From Liolophura sinensis (taxonomy: Eukaryota > Mollusca > Polyplacophora > Chitonida > Chitonidae): 64,000 bases of DNA. Position 1 is the stretch's first letter; each line of letters begins with the position of its first letter. Made by a program: the position numbers and the translations under genes. The notes beneath the pieces were generated by a model. That model searched no databases, had not been told where the DNA came from, and worked only from the letters and a program-made list of their open reading frames with translations. The stretch lies in contig NC_088302.1 of assembly GCF_032854445.1 (NCBI RefSeq), positions 1,364,001 through 1,428,000 on the forward strand, read 5' to 3'. Shown in pieces: positions 1 to 13,100 of the stretch.

Positions 1-888
1 AGGAAGGGTGTGTTGTAGGGAGGCTCTTACCTGTGCTAGTCCTGTCAGGTATCACAGGGTGTGTGATCAGGAGGGGTGGGTGGTAGGGAGCCTCTTACCT
101 GTGCTAGTCCTGTCAGGGTGTGTGGCAGGGAGGCTCTTACCTGTGCTAGTCCTGTCAGGTATCACGGGGTGTGTGATCAGGAAGGGTGTGTGGTAGGGAG
201 CCTCTTACCTGTGCTAGTCCTGTCAGGTATCATGGGATCTGTCATCAGGAAGGGTGTGTTGTAGGGAGGCTCTTACCTGTGCTAGTCCTGTCAGGTATCA
301 TGGGATCTGTCATCAGGAAGGGTGTGTGGTAGGGAGGCTCTTACCTGTGCTAGTCCGGTCAGGTATCATGCGATCTGTCATCAGGAAGGGTGCGTGGTAG
401 GGAGGCTCTTACCTGTGCTAGTCCGGTCAGGTATCACGGGGCGTGTGATCAGGAAGGGTGTGTGGTAGGGAGCCTCTTACCTGTGCTAGTCCGGTCAGGT
501 ATCATGGGATCTGTCATCAGGAAGGGTGTGTTGTAGGGAGGCTCTTACCTGTGCTAGTCCTGTCAGGTATCACGAGGCGTGTGATCAGGAAGGGTGTGTG
601 GTAGGGAGGCTCTTACCTGTGCTAGTCCTGTCAGGTATCACGGGGCGTGTGATCAGGAAGGGTATGTGGTAGGGAGGCTCTTACCTGTGCTAGTCCTGTC
701 AGGTATCACGGGGCGTGTGATCAGGAAGGGTATGTGGTAGGGAGGCTCTTACCTGTGCTAGTCCTATCAGGTATCATGGGATCTGTCATCAGGAAGGGTA
801 TGTGGTAGGGAGGCTCTTACCTGTGCTAGTCCTGTCAGGTATCATGGGGTCTGTGATCAGGAAAGGTATGTGGTAGGGAGCCTCTTAC
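1..888. repeat. 68-bp minisatellite made of PFAS exon 20-donor junction
   Basis: About 13 units. On the minus strand each unit holds the exon end (TACCACACACCCTTCCTGAT) and CACAG|GTAAGA, as at the true donor at 889. Point variants (GG/CC, GTCC/GGTC) are shared between units. Confidence 0.95.
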
Positions 889-1102
889 CTGTGCTAGTCC
901 CGAGAGGTATCATGGGGTCTGTGATCAGGAAGGGTGTGTGGTAGGGAGGCTCTCCCCTCTCCCTCAGGCCAGCTTGTTCTTGCTCCACACACTCGGGGTT
1001 ACACTGTAACCGCTCCAGCTGGAAGCTTGTCTGTTCCCACAGGTCCCTCAGTTGAGTCATCCTGTGGGTCAGTACCTCCTTAGTCCCCACGCTCACACTC
1101 AC
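889..1102 (-). CDS. PFAS: PFAS coding exon 20 (last one in window)
   Basis: Encodes [20 protein letters not shown], then [20 protein letters not shown] and ends LGTSTG. Donor is CACAG|GTAAGA; reading through it meets a stop within 14 codons. The remaining exons (amidotransferase domain) lie left of base 1. Confidence 0.92.
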
Positions 1103-4100
1103 CTACCAGTACACAAGGGATGTGGTTCAGGCACTCCGACACAAAATACTTATTTCTATGATTGATGGTTTATGTTATACTCAAGACTATTTCAGCTCTA
1201 CGGAGGAGGCCAGCATTATGGTGGGAGGAAACAGGGCAGAGCCTGTGGGAAACTGCTGGTTGCTGGCACATGACCTTCCTACATGCTGAAGGCACAAAGT
1301 AAGACTGTTTACACTGTTGAGGAGAAACCTGGTAAAGCCCGGAGAACTAACTATATATCATTTTGTCTGACCTTATTTGTTCATTTATTTGATCTGTGCT
1401 TAATGTTTTACTCATGGATATTTCATTTCTATGATGGAGGTCAGATTAACGAGAGAAGTCTGTAATATTTATTGACTTATTTATTTATATGCTTGGAGTG
1501 TTGCAAAGTCCACAATCTGAAATAAGAGTCTTTGACTTTCCAAGGAAGTACGAAAGGGTTAAGGAGTTTGCATCTATGCATGTCCAGAAACCCAGGGTGA
1601 GGGGTGCTGGGAGGAGTCAAATACAGGACAGTGAGACTGATTGATGAATAATGCCTTACCAATGGCTCATCAGACTTTCTGGATGATCCAATCAGGAAGC
1701 AGGGTACATCTTTGGACTGGTAAAACTTTGGTACGACATCTCTGTTGTAGTTTGGGATCTCAAGAACCACACCAAGCTCTTCTGCAAACAGTACTTCTAT
1801 CTCACTCCCTGCAAATTATGGTGTGCATCTGATAACATAATACATGTATGGTCATCTGATAACATAATATGTGCATATTCTCTTTCCTGAAACAATAAAA
1901 ATATTTCAAACAAACATTATGAAAAAGTGGGAAAGTTAAGTTGTCTTTGTACTGATCAATTGCTTCAATATTAACCCACCCTTCTCCACAAAAATATTAT
2001 GTCTGGCTCATCTTGACAAAAATATTATGTCGGACTCATCATGACAAAAATATTATGTCTGACTCACCATGACAAAAATATTATGTCTGTCTCATCATGA
2101 CAAAAATATTATGTCCGGTTCATCATGACAAAAATATTATGTCTGTCTCATCATGACAAAAATATTATGTCTGGCTCATCTTGACAAAAATATTATGTCG
2201 GACTCATCATGACAAAAATATTATGTCTGTCTCATCTTGACACAAATATTATGTCTGTCTCATCATGACAAAAATATTATGTCCGGCTCATCTTGACACA
2301 AATATTATGTCTGTCTCATCATGACAAAAATATTATGTCTGACTCATCTTGACAAAAATATTATGTCGGACTCATCATGACAAAAATATTATGTCTGTCT
2401 CATCTTGACACAAATATTATGTCTGGCTCATCTTGACACAAATATTATGTCTGTCTCATCATGACAAAAATATTATGTCTGACTCATCTTGACAAAAATA
2501 TTATGTCGGACTCATCATGACAAAAATATTATATCTGACTCACCATGACAAAAATATTATGTCTGTCTCATCATGACAAAAATATTATGTCTGGCTCATC
2601 TTGACAAAAATATTATATCTGGCTCATCTTGACACAAATATTATGTCCGGCTCATCATGACAAAAATATTAAGTCTGGCTCATCATGACAAAAGTACTGA
2701 AACCCTTGAAATGCATTCAGTGATTAACCATATTGTCTGAAACGCTCAAAAATTGTTACATCATTGAAAAAACAGAGGTTATTTGTATTAAAAGATATAG
2801 ATGCAAAACATGTAGAAGACAGTAGACATTTCCAGAAGAAGCATGTTTTTACCATCTTCAAATGCAGGAATGTCGACATGAATCCCACAATTCCCTGCAA
2901 ATGCCATCTCAAGGAGACAGGTAATCAGTCCTCCGTCACTGACGTCATGCCCTCCAGTCAACAGGCCCTCTGAACACAACACAATAATACTCAGGCTGAA
3001 AACGGACACTCATGTCTGGCCAGACCCAAACTTTGCAGTACTTGGCCATGTTATCAATGGTTAATGCCAAATCCACACACTACCCACATAAAAACACTCT
3101 CAATGAAGCCACAACTAAGCTACATACATGTGCAATGAAACTGAGCCAATCAAGTGGAACAGCCCACCACAACATGAAGGAACGCTTTACTGCCGACGAT
3201 GTAACTGCTGTTTGTCATATTATCAATACAATGACAGTTTCTGATTGGCCCCTTTGTAAGTTTCAGCAGCAAAGGTAATACTTACTAATTTAATTTGCTT
3301 CTAAAAATGAAAGCTTTTTGGGGAAAATTTTTAGGTCAAATCGAGTGTTGCCACATCTTTCAGGAAGAAAGTCGGCTTTCAAACTGAATACAAAACCATG
3401 CACAATGGTGTGATTGCGGGACACTAAATAGCCTTTACAAACAGCTCGCTACCTTGAACACGACTCTGTCTGACAATGAATGCCTGTACAAACAGCTTTG
3501 GGTCATACAGAATGCCTTTACAAATAGCTTTGGGTCATAACAAATTCCTGTGCAAACAGCTTTGGGTCACACTAAATGCCTAAATGCTTGGGGCCTCCAT
3601 GGCTCAGTTGGTTAGCGCCCTAGCCCAGCGTAATGACCAACGCGGTTGCTGTGAGTTCAAGTCCAGCTCATGCTGGCTTCCTCTCTGGCCGTATGTGGGA
3701 AGGTCTCTCAGCAACCTGCAGATGGTCGTGGGTTTCCCCCTGAGCTGTGCCCGGTTTCCACCCTCCATAAGGCTGGCCGCCATCATTTAAGTGAAATATT
3801 CTTGAGTACGGCATAAAACACCAATCAAATAAAATAAATAAATGAATAAACAAACAGCTCCCTACTTCGTACATGATTCTGTGTGACACTTTAGGTCATA
3901 CTGAATGCCTGTACAAGCTGCTTTGGGTCACACTGAATGCCTGTACAAACAGCTTTGGGTCATACAGAATGCCTGTACAAACAGCTTTGGGTCACACAGA
4001 ATGCCTTTTACAAATAGCTTTGAGTCACACTAAATGCCTGTACAAATAGCTTTGGGTCATACAGAATGCCTGTACAAACAGCTTTGGGTCACACAGAATG

Positions 4101-7100
4101 CCTTTTACAAATAGCTTTGAGTCACACTAAATGCCTGTACAAATAGCTTTGGGTCACACAGAATGTCTGTACAGGCAGCCTTGGGTCATACAGAATGCCT
4201 GTACAAACAGCTCTGGTCATACCGAATGTCTGCACAAACAACTCTGGGTCACACTGAATGCCTGTACAAACAGCTTTGGGTCACACTGAATGCCTGTACA
4301 AACAGCTTTGGGTCACACTGAATGCCTGTACAAACAGCTTTGGGTCATATTGAATACCTGTACAAACAGCTTTGGGTCACACAGAATGCCTGTACAAACA
4401 GCTTTGGGTCACACAGAATGCCTGTACAAACAGCTTTGGGTCACACAGAATGCCTGTACAAACAGCACAATACCTTGTATAAGGTTCTGCGTGACGTTGA
4501 AAGCCTGTACAAACAGTTGAGGGTCATCTAAGTCTGGGCTGTCATCTCCGAGCTGCTGATAGCACTGGGCTAAAGCTGACCCACCAAGTCGGTTGCGACC
4601 CCTAGAGAAAGGCACATACAGAAGTGCCCCTGTGAGGAAAGTACAAATACAGAGCATTACAAATACAGAGCACCATTACAAATACAGAGCACCATTACAA
4701 ATCCACACCCTGTACTCACATTATTTAATAATTTCTTTTTTGTTTTTATGTTAAACTCTACATGAGATCATATTAAAACATCTTGTGCAAAGAGCTGTAC
4801 ACAAAGAATACAGGAGTGTTTCACTGATACCATGACTGTCAGTTTTATGTTTGGAGGAAAGTGACGTTCCTCAGGTAAACCATCGACACAAGCTACTGAG
4901 AAACTTTCCCACAAGTGATGTACAGATTTGCTTTCACCTTCACACTGACGAAAACGGCCTCCCCATGTGTCCTAGAGGCTTTCACACTGGCAAAAATGGC
5001 CTGCCCATGTGTCCTAGAGGCTTTCACACTGGCGAAAACGGCCTTCCCATGTGTTCTAGAGGCTTTCACACTGGCGAAAATGACCTCCCCATGTGTCCTA
5101 GGGGCTTTCATACTGGCGAAAACGGCCTCCCATGTGTCCTAGAGGCTCCACACTGGCGAAAACAGCCTCCCCATGTATCCTAGAGGCTCCACACTGGCGA
5201 AAACGACCTCCCCATGTGTCCTAGAGGCTTCAAGGATAAGCCCAGCGCCGATCATGAGCAGCGAATGTCAAGCTTAAGACAACTGAGCGATCAATGGTGC
5301 CTACACCATGCCATACAGATATGTAAGTGTTTACTTACCCTTGTCATAGGTACACTTGAGGTCTGGTGTGATAGTGCCTTCATCATGCCATACAGATATG
5401 TAAGTGTTTACCTACCCTTGTCATAGCTACACTTGAGGTCTGGTGTGATAGTGCCTTCATCATGCCATACAGATATGTAAGTGTTTACCTACCCTTGTCA
5501 TAGGTACACTTGAGGTCTGGTGTGATAGTGCCTTCACCACGCCATACAGATACGTATATGTTTACCTACCCTTGTCATAGGTACACTTGAGGTCTGGTGT
5601 GATGGTGCCTCCACCAGGCCATACACATATGTAAGTGTTTACCTACCCTTGTCATAGGTACACTTGAGGTCTGGTGTGATGGTGCCTTCATCATGCCATA
5701 CAGATATGTAAGTGTTTACCTACCCTTGTCATAGGTACACTTGAGGTCTGGTGTGATGGTGCCTCCACCACACCACACCAATACCTAAGTGTTTACCTAC
5801 CCTTGTCATAGGTACACTTGAGGTCTGGTGTGATGGTAGCTGTGATATCTTCGCATCCAGCATACACAGATATGACCAGTGTGCCTACGACAATATAAAC
5901 ACACATTACTGTTTCATGGATAACAAATTCCTGAATTTGACTTGACATGTTCTATGTGTTAAATTCAGTTTCATAGAGGGTAATAAGGCATTTCAGTGGA
6001 TCACTTCCTCTAAAGTTTCCAATGTCACACACAGACACCTTACATTACACTCCAGGGTCCAAATGAAATACAAAATTTACACAAACAAGGTGTAAACGAG
6101 TGTACAAGGTAGGTGCACAGATAATAATTTACATGCACCAACTTTAAACCACTCAGATATATTTAATGACATAGTATTGAACTCCCATCAGAAATCAGAT
6201 TTGCCATGAGAACAAGGCAATTACCAAACCTATGAAATGTTAGAACAGTTTTACATGCTCAGTCCATACGCACAATGTGCATGTGCTCAAGGTTTACTAC
6301 ACGGACTGGCAATTACTGACCCGGAGCTTTGATGGTGTCCTGTCCAACCCTGGCTGCCATACTCAGCGAGTCCTTCCCACCGTCCACCGCAATCCCCAAG
6401 TCCTTCATGACAGCACACATGGCCTTACAGGCATCCACCAGAGCTGCCCCCTCCCCAGGTAACTTAGCAGGCCACATCCAGTTACCGCTACACTTCACAT
6501 CCTGCAACAAAGATATAAAACGCTTCACATCCCACAACAAAGATACAAACACTTCACATCCCACAACAAAGATACAAACACTTCACATCCTGCAACAAAG
6601 ATACAAACACTTCACATCCTGCAACAAAGATACAAAAAATTGACATCCCACTACAAAGATACAAACACTTCACATCCTGCAACAAAGATACAAATGCTTC
6701 ACATCCTGCAACAAAGATACACACTTCACATCCCACAACAAAGATACACACACTTCACATCCTGCAACAAAGATACACACACTTCACATCCTGCAACAAA
6801 GATACAAACACTTCACATCCTGCAACAAAGATACCAATACTTCACATCCTGCAACAAAGACACAAACATTTCACAACCCACAACAAAGATACACACTTCA
6901 CATCCCACAATAAAATTACACACACTTCACATCCTGCAACAAAGATACAAACATTTCACACCCACAACAAAGATACAAATGCTTCACATCCTGCAACAAA
7001 GATACACACTTCACATCCCACAACAATGACACACACACTTCACATCCTACAACAAACATACAAACACTTCACATCCTGCAACAAAGACACAAACATTTCA

Positions 7101-10100
7101 TATCCCACAACAAAGATACAAACACTTCACACCCCACAACAAAGATACAAACACTTCACATCCTGCAACAAAGATACAAATGCTTCACATCCTGCAACAA
7201 AGATACACACTTCACACCCCACAACAAAGATACACACACTCCACATCCTACAACAAAGATACAAACACTTCACACCCCACAACAAAGATACAAACACTTC
7301 ACATCCTGCAACAAAGATACAAACACTTCACACCCCACAACAAAGATACAAATGCTTCACATCCTGCAACAAAGATACACACTTCACACCCCACAACAAA
7401 GATACACACTTCACATCCTACAACAAAGATACAAGCACTTCACACCCCACAGCAAAGATACAAACACTTCACACCCACAACAAAGATACAAATGCTTCAC
7501 ATCCTAAAACAAACATACAAACACTTCATATGCCACAACAAAGACACAAACACTTCACATCATGCAATAAAGATACAAACACTTCACATTCTGCAACAAA
7601 GATACAAACAAAAGGTGTTGACACCTGAATCCTACAATATGTTTAACCTGAATCCTAAAATGTTTACAAATGCATTTATGTCAGAAGCTCGAACAACCCA
7701 TACAAAATGCTGAAGACGTTTTAAGCAAATATTTATTATGTGCATACAAAATATGAAAATTATATTTTTATTTTCTATCAGGTTTGTTTCATTGTCGGAT
7801 GCACTGAAACCAGCTGTACAAATTTTCACAATGGGATATACATTACCTTGAAGTCAACTAGCATGTGCACAGGTGACATGTTCACAGAACAACATCTACA
7901 TGCAAAGCACTTGTCTCTTTCTGGAACCATGTCTATCACATGTGTATCATGTCCATGTCCATGGAACCATGTCTTTCACACAGATGTAGAACAACAAATG
8001 TGAAGTACAACCACACATTCCCTGGCTATGTTGTGATGGTCTTGTGTCTAGGAGGTATGTAACAGCCCCTGATAAATGACCTAAAGTTTCGCCCATCAGT
8101 TTCTGTCGTAAAGTTTCCCACGGGCTGAGTTAGTGGAAAAATGACAGTAGTGGGTGATTAGCTCCCGGCCTGTTCCACCACCCTTCATGGCAACTATGGT
8201 CTCTAATCAGCGCCACGGGGGTTGAAGTCACTGCCAGTGAGTACAGGTCTCCCGACCAGCCCATGTCCCTTTATTAGTTTACTCATGAACTGAACCCAAC
8301 AAATTATGCAGTCAGGCGATGACTATTACAAACCTACAAATTGCAACCATGGTCTTGATCCATGGTCATGGCAAAAAAGCTATCTACAAATTGTACCATG
8401 TATGATCCATGGTCATGGCAAACAAGCTACGTACAAATGCTACCATGTTTGATCCATGGTCATGGCAAACAAGCTACGTACAAATGCTACCATGTATGAT
8501 CCATGATCATGGCAAACAAGCTACCTGCAAACGCTACCATGTATGATCCATGGTCATGTTAAATAAGCTACCTACAAATGCTACTAGGTATGATCCATGG
8601 TCATGGCAAACAAGCTACCTACAAATGCTACCAGGTATGATCCATGGTCATGGCAAACAAGCTACCTACAAATGCTACCATGTCTGATCCATGGCCATGG
8701 CAACCAAGCTACCTACAAATGCTACCATGTATGATCCATGGTCATGTCAGACAAGCTATGTACAAATGCTACCACATATGATCCATGGTCATGTCAGACA
8801 AGCTATGTACAAATGCTACCATGTATGATCCATGATCATGGCAAACAAGCTACCTACAAATTCAACCATGTATGATCCATGGTCATGTCAAACAAGCTAT
8901 GTACAAATGCTACCATGTCTGATCCATGGCCATGGCAAACAAGCTACCTGCAAATGCTACCATGTATGATCCATGGTCATGACAAACAAGCTACGTACAA
9001 ATGCTACCATGTATGATCCATGGCCATGGCAAACAAGCTACCTACAAATGCTACCATGTATGATCCATGGTCATGGCAAACAAGCTACCTACAAATGCTA
9101 CCATGTATGATCCATGGTCATGGCAAACAAGCTCCGTACAAATGCTACCATGTATGATCTATGATCACACCAAACAAGCTACCTGCAAACGCTACCAGGT
9201 ATGATCCATGGTCATGTCAGACAAGCTACCTACAAACGCTCCCATGTATGATGCATGGTCATGTCAGACAAGCTACCTACAAACGCTACCAGGTATGATC
9301 CATGGTCATGTCAAACAAGCTACGTACAAATGCTACCATGTACGATCCATGATCACGCCAAACAAGCTACCTGCAAACGCTACCAGGTATGATCCATGGT
9401 CATGTCAGACAAGCTACCTACAAACGCTACCATGTATGATCCATGGTCATGTCAGACAAGCTACCTACAAACGCTACCAGGTATGATCCATGGTCATGTC
9501 AAACAAGCTACCTACAAATGCTACCATGTATGATCCATGGTCATGTCACACAAGCTACCTACAAACGCTACCAGGTATGATCCATGGTCATGTCAAACAA
9601 GCTACGTACAAATGCTACCATGTATGATCCATGATCATGTCAAACAAGCTACCTACAAATGCTACCATGTACGATCCATGATCATGCCAAACAAGCTACC
9701 TGCAAATGCTACCAGGTATGATCCATGGTCATGTCAAACAAGCTACGTACAAATGCTACCAGGTATGATCCATGATCATGTCAAACAAGCTACCTACAAA
9801 TGCTACCATGTACGATCCATGATCATGCCAAACAAGCTACCTACAAATGCTACCATGTATGATCCATGATCATGTCAAACAAGCTACCTACAAATGCTAC
9901 CATGTATGATCCATGATCATGTCAAACAAGCTACCTACAAATGCTACCATGTATGATCCATGATCATGTCAAACAAGCTACCTACAAATGCTACCATGTA
10001 CGATCCATGATCATGCCAAACAAGCTACCTGCAAATGCTACCAGGTATGATCCATGGTCATGGTAAACAAGCTACCTGCAAATGCTACCAGGTATGATCC

Positions 10101-13100
10101 ATGGTCATGGTAAACAAGCTATCTACAAATGCTACCATGTACGATCCATGATCATGCCAAACAAGCTACGTACAAACGCTACCACATATGATCCATGGTC
10201 ATGTCAGACAAGCTACCTACAAACGCTACCAGGTATGATCCATGGTCATGGCAAACAAGCTACCTACAAATGCTACCAGGTATGATCCATGGTCATGTCA
10301 GACAAGCTACGTACAAATGCTACCAGGTATGATCCATGGTCATGTCAGACAAGCTACGTACAAACGCTAACATGTATGATCCATGGTCATGTCAGACAAG
10401 CTACGTACAAACGCTACCACGTACGATCCATGGTCAAGACAAACAAGCTACCTACAAATGCTACCATGTACGATCCATGGCCATGGCAAACAAGCTACCT
10501 ACTAACGCTACCACGTATGATCCATGATCATGCCGAACGAACTACGTACAAACGCTACCAGGTATGATCCATGGTCATGTCAGACAAACTACGTACAAAC
10601 GCTACCAGGTATGATCCATGGTCACGTCAAATGCACCATTGTTTGGCTAATGTGGAAGGCATGTAGCACCATTACCTTGTGAACAGTTGTCTATTCAGAG
10701 CCCTTGTTATGTAACAAATATTTGTACACATGTATTTCAGGCACCAATGGATTTCACTGAGAAATATCTGTCACCAACCTCCCACATGTTTTATAATTAC
10801 AGATATGCAAATTTGCCAAGGCGTGATTTATGCTATGCCAGTGACAGGAAAGATTATTTTTTTTGCCTTTTGTTGGCAAAAATCCCGCCAGTGACAGGTA
10901 TAATAGACACATGGAGATTTCAAGCCCTGCTGATTGTAAGTTATTGCTTAAACACAGTTTCACATCATCTGATGGCAGTTCAAAAGTAAGCGATTTATGG
11001 GGTGCTTAGTTCTGTGATAGCTTGGTACATGAAGAGCTCTGCATTTGAACAGATATTTGACACTCCACATGTGTAAAGGTACTGGGTGGTCACGCTCAAT
11101 CTCCAGGGAGTGTTCCCTCAGTAGCCATGACACGGTAACAAGGTAGCCATGACACGGTAACAAGGTAGCCATGACACAGTAACAAGATAGCCATGACACG
11201 GTAACAAGGCAGCCATGAAGTAGATGTGACCATGTCAACATTGTGTTCACTCTGCACCTGAACAAATAACCCCAAGCAGTAGACAAGAGAGATTTTTTTG
11301 TAAGTCTGACTGCATCATTATGTTATTAAAACAGGAAGTGATTTATTTTCTGTTTATATTTCCATCACAAACACCTGTTTTTCTCGGGAACAGAACAACA
11401 GTTGGTCAAGTGTGGTGTTGAACAGTGGGAGACAATTTAGTGCCAGCAGCCACCTACCGTGACCATGCTGTCACAAGGCTGTGTATGGACTACACACATC
11501 CAGAAATAAGACCACTGGCAAATTTATGAAACTATGGTGATAAAGCTAACATAAAACATCATTAATGGTCCAGAAGTTTTCCATGAAACACTGAACATAA
11601 ATGCACGATTTTCCTGTACAGGTCAACAACCTGGCAACACCGCTTTCATTATCATGGCCTGAAATGCATGTATTGTTCCAAGCCCCTCATGAAGACCATT
11701 CCTCCAAACTCCAGACACTTTTGTATCACCTAGGAAAGACACTGGAAATGGCTTAGCAGAAACCCAAGAGAAACACACATGTCTCCAGACTGGCTTGTTC
11801 ACAGCACGTGTGTGCGGTGGCTTGTGCTCACAAACTGTCTGGCCTCTTCATTCTACTTCTATTTCAATCTTATCACACTTCATGTGTTTTCCTTTAACAT
11901 TTAAACAGTGGTTCCTTTTCACGGTTCCTCTGACATGCTTCCCTATCTCCCCACACCTACTGTTCTACACTCTGATTTGTTATGAGTTTTTGAGATTTAG
12001 TTTGCCAATACCCCTCTGCCACACCCATCTCCTACTCCCTGCAGACACCCCACTGAGCTACAACTCTTTACACCAGGTAACCCCTAAAGCTGACTGAGCT
12101 TGACAACACTGCTGCCCAAGCTATGAGGATTTAAACTTAATCCCATACATTATCATTGTTGTTTATTCACAAATGTGATCCTACCTCACTGTTTTTTGTA
12201 AATTTACCAAATATATGATTGCAGTGAAACAATGGAGATGTGACTAACAAAAAGACAAATCTCAACTTTTCCTTCCTGATATTTTTTTGTGCAATCATGC
12301 TCAATTTTCTTCTGTTACATTAAAAAACAAGAAGAAGAATTTGAAGCCTTATACTTTTAGTCCCACTGCTCAAGATTTCCAAACAAATCTCATAAAGCCT
12401 GACAGAACAGACCCCAAAAAGCTGACCAGCAAAGTCTTATAGAACAGACCCCAATAAGCTGACCAGCAAAGTTTTATAAAACAGACCCCAAAAAGCTGAC
12501 CAGCAAAGTCTTACATAACAGACCCCATTGAGCTGGCCAGCAAAGTCTTAGCATCAGTTACCAGAGTGAAATATTTTATATGAGCTCTCTATTGTAACAT
12601 TAACTTTGCTAATGTCCAAGTGCTATGAGATGAAAAAATGTCAACTCATCAGTGTTTATGATGACTGTCCAGAGATATCAATTCCCTTCTTGGTCACACC
12701 AGTTGGATACAAAAGCCACCTATACTTCTAATGAGTTCTCCCTCTGCATTACAGACACACTACCTGATAACCCATTAACACTTGCCATTGCCCTGATTCC
12801 CCTACCACCACCCCTCAGATTCTTCTCTAAGATTCAGTGTAGTCCTCTCACATCAAGATAAGGGATTATCTCATAAGCTGAAAATGGCTTCTAACACACA
12901 AACCCATCAGACACTGAATCTATTCAAGACAAGAGTCAGCATTTACCAGACAATGCCTACCCAGGTTGAATACTGGAACAGTGTATCATTGGCTGATTCA
13001 TGGAACATCGTCATGGTATAGCCATCATGGTATAGCCATCATGGTATAGCCATCATGGTATGGGGGTCATGATACGGCTGCCATGATATGGCCGCACTGA

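Noticed and set aside
3592..3680. A tRNA gene
   Set aside because: A- and B-box sequences are present, but the cloverleaf is degenerate and they continue into a SINE body and A-rich tail.
8335..10630. CRISPR-like regular repeats
   Set aside because: Units are contiguous tandem copies without unique spacers, in a eukaryotic intron with no cas genes.
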